Assembly (NCBI RefSeq): GCF_004123805.1
Contig: NZ_RWJX01000024.1
Coordinates: 1 to 58,323 of the forward strand
Source of the DNA: Cellulomonas endophytica
GTDB lineage: Bacteria; Actinomycetota; Actinomycetes; Actinomycetales; Cellulomonadaceae
Reading direction: 5' to 3'
Length of the DNA stretch: 58,323 bases
The position numbers were made by a program, and so were the translations under genes. The notes under the pieces were generated by a model, which saw only the letters and a program-made list of their open reading frames with translations, had not been told where the DNA came from and did not search any database. Positions 17,094 to 24,895 of this stretch are shown one piece after another; position 1 is the first letter of the stretch, and every line of letters starts with the position of its first letter.

Positions 17094-17669
17094 TCAGACC
17101 CGCGTGCGGTGGAAGCCCTGCCAGGACCGCGAGGCCGTCGGGCCGCGCTGCCCCTGGTACCGGGAGCCGTAGGCCGGCGACCCGTAGGGCTGCTCGGCCG
17201 GCGAGGTCAGGCGGAAGAAGCACAGCTGGCCGATCTTCATGCCGGGCCACAGGAGGATCGGCAGCGTCGCGACGTTGGAGAGCTCCAGCGTCACGTGGCC
17301 GGAGAACCCCGGGTCGATGAAGCCGGCCGTGGAGTGGGTCAGCAGGCCCAGGCGGCCGAGGGAGGACTTGCCCTCGAGGCGCGCCGCGATGTCGTCGGGC
17401 AGCGTGACCCTCTCGAACGTCGAGCCGAGGACGAACTCGCCCGGGTGCAGGACGAAGGGCTCCTCGCCGTCGACCTCGACGAGCCGGGTGAGCTCGGGCT
17501 GGTCCGACGCGGGGTCGATCACCGGGTACTTGTGGTTGTCGAACAGCCGGAAGAAGCGGTCGAGGCGCACGTCGACGCTCGAGGGCTGCAGCATCGCGGG
17601 CTCGGTCGGCTCCAGCGCGACCCGCCCGGCGTCGAGCTCGGCGCGGATGTCACGGTCGGAGAGCAGCAC
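17094..17669 (-). CDS. dcd: dCTP deaminase, probably bifunctional (dUMP-forming)
   Basis: A 191-aa trimeric dUTPase-fold enzyme that deaminates dCTP; actinobacterial members also hydrolyse the product to dUMP, feeding thymidylate synthesis. The core [24 protein letters not shown] (112-125) and LELSN with catalytic Glu129 are all intact, as is the C-terminal arm with [13 protein letters not shown] that closes over the nucleotide. The GTG at 17669 gives the normal N-terminus [12 protein letters not shown]; another GTG three codons upstream is possible. The downstream hypothetical gene begins one base after its stop. Confidence 0.96.
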   Translation of the reverse strand: MLLSDRDIRAELDAGRVALEPTEPAMLQPSSVDVRLDRFFRLFDNHKYPVIDPASDQPELTRLVEVDGEEPFVLHPGEFVLGSTFERVTLPDDIAARLEGKSSLGRLGLLTHSTAGFIDPGFSGHVTLELSNVATLPILLWPGMKIGQLCFFRLTSPAEQPYGSPAYGSRYQGQRGPTASRSWQGFHRTRV

Positions 17670-17752
17670 ACCGGTCACCGTAGCGGCGCCCGGGGGGCGC
17701 CGGGGCGTCGTCCCGCGCGCGCGACGACCCCGACCGGCGCACAGTGGGGGGC

Positions 17753-17914
17753 ATGAGCGAGCAGACGGCACGACCCGGTCAGGACGACTCCGTGGGCGAC
17801 GTCGAGACGGGCGCGCCGGAGCGCGCGACCGGCGTGGAGCTGGGCATGGGCGAGGACTCCTCGTTCGAGCCCGAGGAGGACCCGGAGGCGGTCCCGGACG
17901 ACCCCGGCCTCTGA
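17753..17914 (+). CDS. Small acidic protein (53 aa)
   Basis: A short reading frame divergent from dcd: ATG preceded by GTGGGGGGC, 53 codons, strong G/C at third positions. The product is very acidic ([19 protein letters not shown] near the C-terminus) with no hydrophobic segment. Small acidic proteins of this form occur in actinobacterial genomes and are usually unannotated. A stem-loop at 17926-17952 follows directly, which supports a real transcript end. Confidence 0.65.
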   Translation: MSEQTARPGQDDSVGDVETGAPERATGVELGMGEDSSFEPEEDPEAVPDDPGL

Positions 17915-17925
17915 GCCGAGACCCT

Positions 17926-17952
17926 CGGTCCGGCCGCGTGCCGGCAGGACCG
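17926..17952. terminator. Terminator-like hairpin between convergent genes
   Basis: CGGTCC pairs with GGACCG, with an inner GCC/GGC extension. It lies between the stop of the 53-aa gene and the stop of the radical SAM gene. Confidence 0.5.
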
Positions 17953-17977
17953 GGGATCCTCCACGTCGAGCGCCGTC

Positions 17978-19135
17978 TCAGAACAGGGTCGGCTGCGGGC
18001 CCGCGGTGACGAGGTCGTCGGCGCGGCCGGCGGCGGCGCGCGCGACCGACTCGTGGCCTGTCGACCCCGTCCGCCCCTCGGGCGCCGGCGGTGTCCGGTG
18101 CCGGGCCGACCCGCCCGACCCGCCGGCCGACCCGCCGCCCGAGGCCCGGGCCACCGCCTCCTCCGCGGGGGCCGCGACCGTGAACGGCGTCTCGGGGGCG
18201 AAACCGTGCCGCCGGCGCAGGGGCTCCACCCGGGCCCGCAGCCACACCCGGTAGTCCTCCGGCACGTACGCCCCGCGCCCGTAGAGCGTGCGGTACCGCT
18301 CGACGAGGTGCGGGTGGTCGCGCGCGAGCCAGTCCAGGAACCACGGCTTGACCGACCCGCGCAGGTGCAGCGGCAGCACGCTGACCCCCGTGGCCCCGGC
18401 CTCCGCGAGCGCCGCGAGCAGCGCGTCCAGGTGCTCCTCGCCGTCCGTGAGCCACGGCAGGACCGGTGCGACGAGCACCCCGCACTCCAGCCCCGCGTCG
18501 CGGACGGCGCGCACGAGCCCCAGCCGGGCGGCCGGCCCCGGCGTCCCGGGCTCCACCGCCTTCTGCAGGGCCGGGTCGAGCACCGCCAGGGACACGCTGA
18601 CGCCGACGGGCACGTCCTTCGCCGCCGCCTGGAGCAGGGGCAGGTCGCGCTGGAGCAGCGGGCCCTTGGTGAGGACGGACAGCGGCGTGCCGGAGGAGGC
18701 CAGGGCCGTGATGATCCCCGGCATGAGCGCGTACCGGCCCTCCGCCCGCTGGTACGGGTCGGTGTTCGTGCCGAGCGCCACGTGCTCGCGCCGCCACGAG
18801 CGCCGCGCCAGCTCCGCCCTCAGGACCTCGACGACGTTCGTCTTCACGACGATCTGCGTCTCGAAGTCGCGGCCGGCGTCGAGCTCGAGGTACTCGTGCG
18901 TCGGCCGTGCGAAGCAGTAGGTGCAGGCGTGCAGGCAGCCGCGCATGGGGTTGACCGTCCACCGGAAGGGCATCCGCGACGCCGCCGGCACGGCGTTGAG
19001 GGCGCTGCGGGCCGCGACCTCGTGGAACGTGACGCCCCGGAACTCCGGCGTCCGGACGGTCCTCAGCAGTCCCGGCAGCCCGAGACCGGGCAGGGTGCCG
19101 CCGTCCTCGTCGACCCGCTGCCCGTCCCACCGCAT
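17978..19135 (-). CDS. Rv2578c-family radical SAM protein (SOS-controlled)
   Basis: A 385-aa protein of the radical SAM group that includes Mycobacterium tuberculosis Rv2578c and spore-photolyase-like proteins. The iron-sulfur motif CxxxCxxC is Cys67, Cys71 and Cys74 ([13 protein letters not shown]), followed by [14 protein letters not shown] and [14 protein letters not shown], which are characteristic of the family. The C-terminal ~55 residues are a Gly/Ser/Arg-rich tail ending in a short conserved QPTLF. The ATG at 19135 is chosen because it begins the conserved part and a perfect LexA-type palindrome lies nine bases upstream. That implies induction by DNA damage. The substrate is unknown; a role in repairing or modifying nucleic acid is inferred from the regulation. 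Confidence 0.88.
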   Translation of the reverse strand: MRWDGQRVDEDGGTLPGLGLPGLLRTVRTPEFRGVTFHEVAARSALNAVPAASRMPFRWTVNPMRGCLHACTYCFARPTHEYLELDAGRDFETQIVVKTNVVEVLRAELARRSWRREHVALGTNTDPYQRAEGRYALMPGIITALASSGTPLSVLTKGPLLQRDLPLLQAAAKDVPVGVSVSLAVLDPALQKAVEPGTPGPAARLGLVRAVRDAGLECGVLVAPVLPWLTDGEEHLDALLAALAEAGATGVSVLPLHLRGSVKPWFLDWLARDHPHLVERYRTLYGRGAYVPEDYRVWLRARVEPLRRRHGFAPETPFTVAAPAEEAVARASGGGSAGGSGGSARHRTPPAPEGRTGSTGHESVARAAAGRADDLVTAGPQPTLF

Positions 19136-19143
19136 GCCGGTAG

Positions 19144-19159
19144 TCGAACACGTGTTCGG
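19144..19159 (-). promoter_or_regulatory. SOS box (LexA-binding site)
   Basis: TCGAACACGTGTTCGG contains the perfect palindrome CGAACACGTGTTCG and fits the actinobacterial LexA consensus TCGAAC-N4-GTTCGA in all but the last base. It sits directly upstream of the radical SAM gene start, so LexA would block transcription initiation. Confidence 0.85.
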
Positions 19160-19267
19160 GTGCGACCGCAAGGGCGGGTGCGCCGCGCGACGCCTCTCGC
19201 CCGGCGTCCCGGACGGGGCCGCGGACCGGGTAGCATCGTCGGCGCACGTCCCCCCGGGGGCCGTCGC

Positions 19268-19338
19268 GCGGGTGTAGTTCAATGGTAGAACTTCAGCTTC
19301 CCAAGCTGAGAGCGCGGGTTCGATTCCCGTCACCCGCT
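19268..19338 (+). tRNA. tRNA-Gly (anticodon CCC)
   Basis: A complete cloverleaf of 71 nt: acceptor stem GCGGGTG/CACCCGC, D-arm GTTCAATGGTAGAAC, anticodon stem TCAGC/GCTGA with 7-nt loop TTCCCAA, and T-arm GCGGGTTCGATTCCCGT. The anticodon is therefore CCC, reading GGG. The CCA end is not encoded. It diverges from the radical SAM gene. Confidence 0.96.
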
Positions 19339-19384
19339 CCCCGTCTCCAGCAGCACCCGGCCGTCGAGGGCCGGGCGCAGCACC

Positions 19385-19855
19385 TCAACCCGTGACGCGC
19401 TCGCTGCGCGGCGTCGGACGCGTGACGAGCACCGGGCACGGCGCCGAGTGCTGCACCCGCGAGGCGGTGCTGCCGAGCAGGACCGTCCGCGTGAGGCCGC
19501 GGCTCCCGGACGCCAGGGAGATGAGGTCGGCGTCGACGTCCTCCGCCGCCCGGATGATCTCCGTCGCCGGCGACCCGCTGCGCACCTCGGTCCGGATCGT
19601 CGGTCCCCAGCCGGCGAACTCCGCGGCCACGACCTCGACGGCGGCACGGGCCTCCTCGACGAAGCTGAGCTCGGCGATGCCCGGTGCCGGCCGGTCCGGC
19701 CCGGACAGCTCGTCGGCGAAGGGGACGGCCGCGTAGGGGCTCACCACGGCGACGACCGTGACGGCGGTGATCTCGCGGGAGTCCGCGATCCACTTGAACT
19801 GGCGGGCGCCCACGAGGGAGGCGCGGGAGCCGTCGGTGGCGACGATGACGTGCAC
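19385..19855 (-). CDS. Universal stress protein (UspA family)
   Basis: A 156-aa single-domain USP. The first strand VIVATDGS and the C-terminal nucleotide-binding segment ASGSRGLTRTVLLGSTASRVQHSAPCPVLV (G-x2-G-x9-G-S/T pattern) predict an ATP-binding member. The GTG at 19855 has CGAGAGGGACC upstream. It lies 47 bp downstream of the MFS sugar transporter in the same direction, so both may be transcribed from the CRP-like promoter at 21341. Such proteins usually help survival in starvation or membrane stress. Confidence 0.9.
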   Translation of the reverse strand: MHVIVATDGSRASLVGARQFKWIADSREITAVTVVAVVSPYAAVPFADELSGPDRPAPGIAELSFVEEARAAVEVVAAEFAGWGPTIRTEVRSGSPATEIIRAAEDVDADLISLASGSRGLTRTVLLGSTASRVQHSAPCPVLVTRPTPRSERVTG

Positions 19856-19902
19856 GGTCGGTCCCTCTCGGTCGCTGGCTCGGTCTCGGGGCTCGGTGAG
19901 GT

Positions 19903-21321
19903 CTACGCCATGTCCTCGAGCTGCCGGCCCTTCGTCTCCGGCACGAACCGCGCGACGAACACGAGCGACAGCAGCGCGAACAGCGTGTAGAAGCCGTAGG
20001 CGAAGGACAACCCGAGCTCGGCCAGCGCGGGGAACGACGTCGAGATGGCGAAGTTGGCGAGCCACTGCGCCGCCGCCGCCAGCCCGAGCGCCGTCCCGCG
20101 GATCCGGTTGTTGAACATCTCGCCGAGCAGCACCCACACGGCCGGGCCCCACGACATGCCGAAGAAGACGACGAAGCCGTTGGCGGCCAGCAGGGCGACC
20201 ACGCCCGCGGTGTCCCCCAGCACGGGCTCGAGGACCCCGTCGGCGTTCTCCACGAGGTCGGCCGTCCCGAAGACCACGGCCAGGGCACCGAGCATGACGA
20301 ACATCCCGGCCGAGCCGATGAGCAGCAGCCGGCGGCGGCCGATGCGGTCGATGAGGGCGATCGCCACGACCGTCACGACGATGTTCGTGACGGAGGTGAC
20401 GACCGTCTGCGTGAGCGCGTCCTCCTCGGTGAACCCGACGGACTGCCACAGCGTCGAGGAGTAGTAGAAGATGACGTTGATCCCGACGAACTGCTGGAAC
20501 ACCGACAGGGCGATGCCGACCCACACGATGGGCAGCAGCCCGCGGCCGCCCGGGCGCCGCAGGTCGGAGAACGCCGCGCGGGACTCCAGCGTGACGGTCC
20601 GGCGGATCTCCTCGATGCGCTCCCGGACCCCCGTGATGAGCACCTGCCCCAGCACCTGCTGGGCGCGCTCCGGCTCGCCCTTGGCGACGAGGTAGCGCGG
20701 CGACTCGGGGATCTGCAGGGACAGCACGCCGTAGGCGAGCGCCGGGACCACCTCGGCGAGGAACATCCAGCGCCACGCCTCGAGGCCGAACCAGAGGTCC
20801 TCGGCCGCACCGCCGGCGATGCCCGCCAGCATCGCGTCGGACAGCAGGGCGACGAAGATGCCCGTGACGATCGCGAGCTGCTGCAGGGAGCCCAGGCGGC
20901 CGCGGACCGCCGCCGGGGAGATCTCCGCGATGTACGCCGGGGCGATGACGGAGGCCGCACCCACCCCGACCCCGCCGACGACGCGCCAGACGATGAGGTC
21001 CACCGGCCCGAACGCCAGGCCCGAGCCCACCGCGCTCACCGTGAACAGGACCGCGGCCAGCACCATGACGCGGATGCGGCCCCACCGGTCCGCGAGCCGG
21101 CCGGCCAGGTAGGCGCCGACGATGCACCCCAGGAGCGCCGAGGAGACGACGAAGCCGGTGAGCCCCGCCCCCATCCCGAAGGCGTCGCGGACGGCGACGA
21201 CGGCCCCGTTGATCACGGCGGTGTCGAAGCCGAACAGGAACCCGCCGAGGGCTGCCACCGTCGCGAGCATCACGACCCGGCCGGTGTGGAAGCGCTCGAG
21301 GGCAGGTGCGGTGTCGGCCAT
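19903..21321 (-). CDS. MFS sugar:proton symporter
   Basis: A 472-aa, 12-helix transporter of the sugar porter family (XylE/GalP/GLUT-like). Motifs: GGFLFGFDTAVINGA in helix 1, GRLADRWGR in the 2-3 loop, PESPRYLVAKG after helix 6, DRIGRRRLL in the 8-9 loop and PETKGRQLEDMA at the end. A hexose or pentose is the likely cargo. A CRP-like palindrome lies about 20 bp upstream of the start, suggesting carbon-source control, and the universal stress protein gene follows. Confidence 0.93.
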   Translation of the reverse strand: MADTAPALERFHTGRVVMLATVAALGGFLFGFDTAVINGAVVAVRDAFGMGAGLTGFVVSSALLGCIVGAYLAGRLADRWGRIRVMVLAAVLFTVSAVGSGLAFGPVDLIVWRVVGGVGVGAASVIAPAYIAEISPAAVRGRLGSLQQLAIVTGIFVALLSDAMLAGIAGGAAEDLWFGLEAWRWMFLAEVVPALAYGVLSLQIPESPRYLVAKGEPERAQQVLGQVLITGVRERIEEIRRTVTLESRAAFSDLRRPGGRGLLPIVWVGIALSVFQQFVGINVIFYYSSTLWQSVGFTEEDALTQTVVTSVTNIVVTVVAIALIDRIGRRRLLLIGSAGMFVMLGALAVVFGTADLVENADGVLEPVLGDTAGVVALLAANGFVVFFGMSWGPAVWVLLGEMFNNRIRGTALGLAAAAQWLANFAISTSFPALAELGLSFAYGFYTLFALLSLVFVARFVPETKGRQLEDMA

Positions 21322-21340
21322 GGAGTCCTCCGCTCGGAAG

Positions 21341-21356
21341 TGTGATGTCTACCACA
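21341..21356 (-). promoter_or_regulatory. CRP/GlxR-like binding site
   Basis: TGTGATGTCTACCACA matches the TGTGA-N6-TCACA consensus at nine of ten positions and is symmetrical outwards (GTGTG/CACAC). It is about 20 bp upstream of the MFS sugar transporter start, a sensible position for catabolite regulation. Confidence 0.6.
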
Positions 21357-21424
21357 CCTGCGTCTGCGCGGCGCCTCCGCCGCCGTGAGCCGGCGGGCGC
21401 GTTCTCACCCGCTCGGCCGACCCT

Positions 21425-21449
21425 TTCACCCGTGACCCGAACGGGTGAA
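21425..21449 (+). promoter_or_regulatory. Perfect 9-bp inverted repeat over the promoter of the secreted protein
   Basis: TTCACCCGT, 7-nt centre GACCCGA, then ACGGGTGAA. A -35-like GTGACC lies in the centre and a -10-like TAGCGT at 21455-21460, 57 bp before the ATG at 21517. The same CACCCG/CGGGTG motif recurs upstream of several signalling genes in this window. Confidence 0.6.
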
Positions 21450-21516
21450 CGACCTAGCGTCGCAGCCGACGGCGCCGCCACCGGGCGGGGCCCTCGCGAC
21501 GTCCAGGGGGACCGAC

Positions 21517-22026
21517 ATGACCGCGCGCCACGTCCGACCGATCACCGCCCTCGCCGGCAGCGCCCTGCTCCTCGTCGGCGCGCTGGCGGCCTCCGCCTCC
21601 GCTGCGCCCAGGGGTCCGGGGTTCTCCAGCGCCCGCCCGATCACGGGGCTCGAGGTCCGGCTCGGCGAGGAGGGGATCCCCTACGGAGTCCTGTCCGTCC
21701 GGGTCGTCTGCCCGAAGGGCGACGGCGAGCAGTACGCGGTGCGGGCCTCGGCCGCGGGCTACAGCAACGCCGGTCGGTACGGGGACTCCACGGGCGAGCC
21801 CGTGAGCTGCACCGGGCACCCCCAGACCGTCCGCGTCCCGGTGCAGGGCTGGTACTGGGGCAACCCCTGCCGCCTCCCGGCGGGCACCTACGCGGCCGAG
21901 GCGGACCTCGTCCGCGTCCTCCCCGACGCCCCGCGGTGGGAGAACTGGGAGGTCCTCTCCTCGACGACGCGCTCGCTCGTCCGGACCGCGCCCAGCGTCG
22001 GGGAGCCCTGCGACACCTGGGAGTGA
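21517..22026 (+). CDS. Secreted protein of unknown function
   Basis: A 169-aa protein with a Sec signal peptide (basic start, hydrophobic core SALLLVGALAAS, cleavage after SASA). The mature part has four cysteines, probably two disulfides, and is rich in Tyr/Trp (VQGWYWGNPCRLPAGTY), giving an all-beta, immunoglobulin-like impression. I do not recognise the family. The ATG at 21517 has AGGGGGACCG upstream. A strong terminator hairpin follows at 22056. Confidence 0.8.
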   Translation: MTARHVRPITALAGSALLLVGALAASASAAPRGPGFSSARPITGLEVRLGEEGIPYGVLSVRVVCPKGDGEQYAVRASAAGYSNAGRYGDSTGEPVSCTGHPQTVRVPVQGWYWGNPCRLPAGTYAAEADLVRVLPDAPRWENWEVLSSTTRSLVRTAPSVGEPCDTWE

Positions 22027-22055
22027 GGCGGGCTCCGGTACGGCCCCGGACGCAC

Positions 22056-22090
22056 GGAGGGCCGGGCAGGTGGTCCCTGCCCGGCCCTCC
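22056..22090. terminator. Strong bidirectional terminator hairpin
   Basis: GGAGGGCCGGGCAGG, loop TGGTC, CCTGCCCGGCCCTCC: a perfect 15-bp stem with a 5-nt loop. It lies 29 bp after the secreted-protein stop and 37 bp after the stop of the convergent 31-aa peptide gene, so it can end both transcripts. Confidence 0.85.
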
Positions 22091-22127
22091 GCCACGACGG
22101 GCGGCGGCCCGTCGGACGTCGTCGACG

Positions 22128-22223
22128 TCAGATGCGCACCCGGATCGGGTTGCTGACGGTCGTGTAGCGCTCGGTCTCGAGCTCGGCCTCGATGGTCGTG
22201 CTCTCCTGGCTCGTCCCGTTCAC
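22128..22223 (-). CDS. 31-aa peptide of unknown function
   Basis: GTG start, 31 codons, TGA stop; AAGGGGGTGG at the ideal distance upstream is one of the best ribosome binding sites in the window. The product starts MNGTSQESTTIEAELETE and ends RYTTVSNPIRVRI: a polar acidic first half and a short hydrophobic/basic tail, with no cysteine and no signal peptide. It could be a signalling peptide, an antitoxin-like peptide or a modified-peptide precursor, but no modifying enzymes are near. A pair of alternative hairpins lies in the leader and a strong terminator lies downstream. Confidence 0.6.
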   Translation of the reverse strand: MNGTSQESTTIEAELETERYTTVSNPIRVRI

Positions 22224-22269
22224 GTGCCACCCCCTTCGATCGTCCGAAAAGTCCCTGGGGCACGATTCT

Positions 22270-22298
22270 GGGGGACATTCGTCCCATGGGCATCCCCC
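22270..22298 (-). promoter_or_regulatory. Two mutually exclusive hairpins in the leader of the 31-aa peptide gene
   Basis: GGGGGA (22270-22275) can pair with TCCCCC (22293-22298). Alternatively GGGAC (22272-22276) can pair with GTCCC (22281-22285). The two stems share bases and cannot form together, 47-75 nt upstream of the peptide start. Overall base composition here is lower in GC than the surroundings. Confidence 0.4.
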
Positions 22299-22373
22299 GG
22301 AGGGTGAACAGTGAAGAGACTCACACGAACGGCGTAGACCCGGGCAGAACGGACAGGCCGGGGCGCAGGACCG

Positions 22374-24659
22374 TCAGAGGCGCTGCAGGACGAGCGCGGT
22401 GACGTCGTCGCCGCCGTCGACCGCGGCGGCCACCAGTCCGGCCGCCAGCCCCTCGCGGTCCCGGCCGAGGCGCTCCGCGTCGCCGCGCATCCGCTCGAGC
22501 GTCGCCGCGAGGTGGCTCCCCCGCTCCTCGACGAGGCCGTCCGTGTAGAGCAGGAGGCAGTCGCCGGACGCGAGGTCGACGTCGGCCGTGCGGAAGCCGC
22601 GTCCGTCGCGGTCCGCCACGCCGAGCGCGGCGCCGGTCGCGCCGAGGACGTACCGGGCGCCGTCGGCGGCGACGAGGAGCGGCGGGACGTGCCCGGCGCG
22701 CGTGACCCGTGCCCGCCCGCTGCTCGGCTCGAGCTCGACGGCCACCACGGTCGCCAGCTCCCCGGGCACGAGGTCCGCGAGCACCTGGTTCAGGCGGGCG
22801 AAGGCCCCCTGGGCGGTCCCCTCGTCGACGAGGAAGGCGCGCAGCGCGTGGCGCACCTGCGCGGTGATCGCCGCCACGGAGATGCCGTGGCCCGCCACGT
22901 CGCCGACGACGAGCACGGTGCGGCCGTCGGGCAGGGGGACGACGTCGTACCAGTCGCCGCCGAGCACGTCCGTGCCGCTGGGCTGGTAGTGGCGGGCGAG
23001 GGCGTAGCCGTCCGGCAGCACCGGGGTGTGGGCCAGCACCACCCGCTGGAGGGTGGCGGCGACGCGCTCGTCCTCGGACCGCTGGCGCACGAGCGCCTCG
23101 TCGACGTCCCGGGCCAGCGCCTCGACGGCGTGCACCTGCGCGGGGTCCCAGGTCTCGCTGGTCCCCCGCACCTCCTCCACCCAGGCGGCGAACGACGCGC
23201 GGGGCGTGAGCCGCAGGCCCCCGGCCGTCGGCACGATCCCCGTCGACCCGGGGTCGCCCGCCCAGTGCACCTCCTTGAGCACCTCGGGCCGGAACCACAG
23301 CAGCACGTCCCGCGGCGACGCGGCGGTCGGACGGACGCCGAGGACGCCGCTCGCGACCGGCACGAGCCGGTCCGCCAGCGCGCTGCCCGGGTGGTCCGCG
23401 ACGAGGGACGAGGTCACCAGGGTCCCCGTGCGCCCCTGCCACAGCAGGTCGACCAGCGCGTCGACGTCCGAGGCCGACGGGGTGTCCCCGAGGAGCCGCA
23501 GCTGCCCGTTGACGCGGACGGCGCATCCCGTCGACCCCTCGACGAGGTCGAGCAGCACGTCGTCGCGCGTGAGGGCGGCCAGCGGGTCGCGGCCGGACGC
23601 GCTCAGGGCGCGGGCGAGCTCGGCGGAGGTGGCCGCGAGCGCCATGGAGTCGACGTAGCGCGCCTCGTCGGCCTTGCCCTGCAGCAGCAGGGAGCCCGTG
23701 CGGCCGAGGAACTCGGCGGCGGCCCGCTGGGACGGGCTGGGGAAGTGCGGCCCGGCGTAGTGGTGGCACGCGACGAGCCCCCAGAGCCGGCCGTGCACGA
23801 TGATCGAGACGGACATGGAGGCCCGCACGCCCATGTTCGCCAGGTACTCCAGGTGCACGGGCGAGACGCTGCGCAGGGCCGAGCCCGACAGGTCCAGCGG
23901 GGCGCCCGTCGCGGGCACGAGCGGCGGCACGAGCGGGCTCGGCGTGTACGTCGCGTCGGGGATGGAGCGCAGCCACTGGGTCGTGTACAGCGCCCGGGCC
24001 TGCGCCGGGATGTCCGAGGCCGGGTAGTGCAGCCCGAGGAACGGCTCGAGGCGCTCGTGCGCGTCCTCCGCGACGACCTCGCCGTTCCAGCGCTCGTCGA
24101 ACCGGTAGACCATGACGCGGTCGAAGCCCGTGACGCGCCGGACCTCCTGCACGAGGAGGCGGACGACCTGGTCCGGCGTCCCCGCCCGCTGCAGGGCGCG
24201 CAGGGCGGGCCGCACCCGCCGCAGGGCCGCCTCGCCGCCCACCTCGCCCCGCGGCTCGAGCTCGACGACGAGGAGCCCGTCGCTGCGGTGCACGAGCGCC
24301 TCGAAGGGGACCGCCCGCCCCGCCACCGTCACGTCGACCGGCTGGGGGTCCAGCGGCTCGTCGCCGGGCGGCAGGTCCGGAAGCCCCTCGCCCAGCACCT
24401 CCGTCAGCGTGCGGCCGAGCACCTCGTCGGGCGTCCGTCCCAGGTGGGCCCCGACGCTCCGCGACGCGACGACCACCCGTCCCGTCGCGGGGTCCGCCGC
24501 CAGCAGCACCCCGTGGGGCTGGACGGAGCCCGGGACCCGGATGGGCTCGTCGGCGCAGTCGAGGAGGGCCCGGTCGATCGCATCGGCCGGTGCGCTGGAG
24601 ACGTCCGTCACCCCTCCATGATGACGCCCCGGCGGCGTGGGGGCGTCCGCGGCGGTCAC
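22374..24659 (-). CDS. Bacteriophytochrome with PP2C-type phosphatase output
   Basis: A 761-aa red/far-red photoreceptor. The PAS domain begins with the biliverdin-attachment cysteine (Cys35 in LLDCADEPIRVPGSVQPHG). The GAF domain has the PASDIP motif (about residue 212) and CHHY (about 297). The PHY domain has the tongue motifs WFRPE and PRASF. The last ~220 residues are a SpoIIE/PP2C serine phosphatase (DVLGGDWYDVVPLPDG, VVGDVAGHG, LLLYTDGLVE) instead of the usual histidine kinase. Light would thus switch dephosphorylation of an anti-sigma-factor antagonist. The GTG at 24659 has CAGGAGGCACGG upstream and is preferred to one 16 codons later with a crowded site. It diverges from a GGDEF gene. 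Confidence 0.93.
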   Translation of the reverse strand: MTAADAPTPPGRHHGGVTDVSSAPADAIDRALLDCADEPIRVPGSVQPHGVLLAADPATGRVVVASRSVGAHLGRTPDEVLGRTLTEVLGEGLPDLPPGDEPLDPQPVDVTVAGRAVPFEALVHRSDGLLVVELEPRGEVGGEAALRRVRPALRALQRAGTPDQVVRLLVQEVRRVTGFDRVMVYRFDERWNGEVVAEDAHERLEPFLGLHYPASDIPAQARALYTTQWLRSIPDATYTPSPLVPPLVPATGAPLDLSGSALRSVSPVHLEYLANMGVRASMSVSIIVHGRLWGLVACHHYAGPHFPSPSQRAAAEFLGRTGSLLLQGKADEARYVDSMALAATSAELARALSASGRDPLAALTRDDVLLDLVEGSTGCAVRVNGQLRLLGDTPSASDVDALVDLLWQGRTGTLVTSSLVADHPGSALADRLVPVASGVLGVRPTAASPRDVLLWFRPEVLKEVHWAGDPGSTGIVPTAGGLRLTPRASFAAWVEEVRGTSETWDPAQVHAVEALARDVDEALVRQRSEDERVAATLQRVVLAHTPVLPDGYALARHYQPSGTDVLGGDWYDVVPLPDGRTVLVVGDVAGHGISVAAITAQVRHALRAFLVDEGTAQGAFARLNQVLADLVPGELATVVAVELEPSSGRARVTRAGHVPPLLVAADGARYVLGATGAALGVADRDGRGFRTADVDLASGDCLLLYTDGLVEERGSHLAATLERMRGDAERLGRDREGLAAGLVAAAVDGGDDVTALVLQRL

Positions 24660-24710
24660 CCGTGCCTCCTGCGTCGGCGGCGCTCGGGAGCCGCCCGGCG
24701 CCGGGCCGGC

Positions 24711-24740
24711 CGGACGCTCCCGGGTTGACCCGGACGGGTG
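24711..24740. promoter_or_regulatory. Inverted CACCCG motif between phytochrome and GGDEF genes
   Basis: TTGACCCGGACGGGTGAGC contains ACCCG, GA, CGGGT as a palindrome in the 236-bp gap between the divergent genes. It resembles the element at 21425-21449 and may be a shared operator or promoter element. Confidence 0.45.
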
Positions 24741-24895
24741 AGCGAGGACGCCGCGGGGCCCGGCGGTGTCGGTGCCGGGTGCCACGGTGCCGTCCTCTCC
24801 TTCACGACGGCCCGCCGCCGTCGATGGGAGGGAGGACCCGCGCCGGACCCGGCCGGGTCGACGGTGCGGACGCCCGAGCCGGGAGGAGGTGGGCC

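Noticed and set aside
24659..24785. Longer N-terminus for the phytochrome
   Set aside because: The GTG at 24659 has a strong ribosome binding site and the upstream codons are Pro/Gly-rich and overlap the divergent promoter region.
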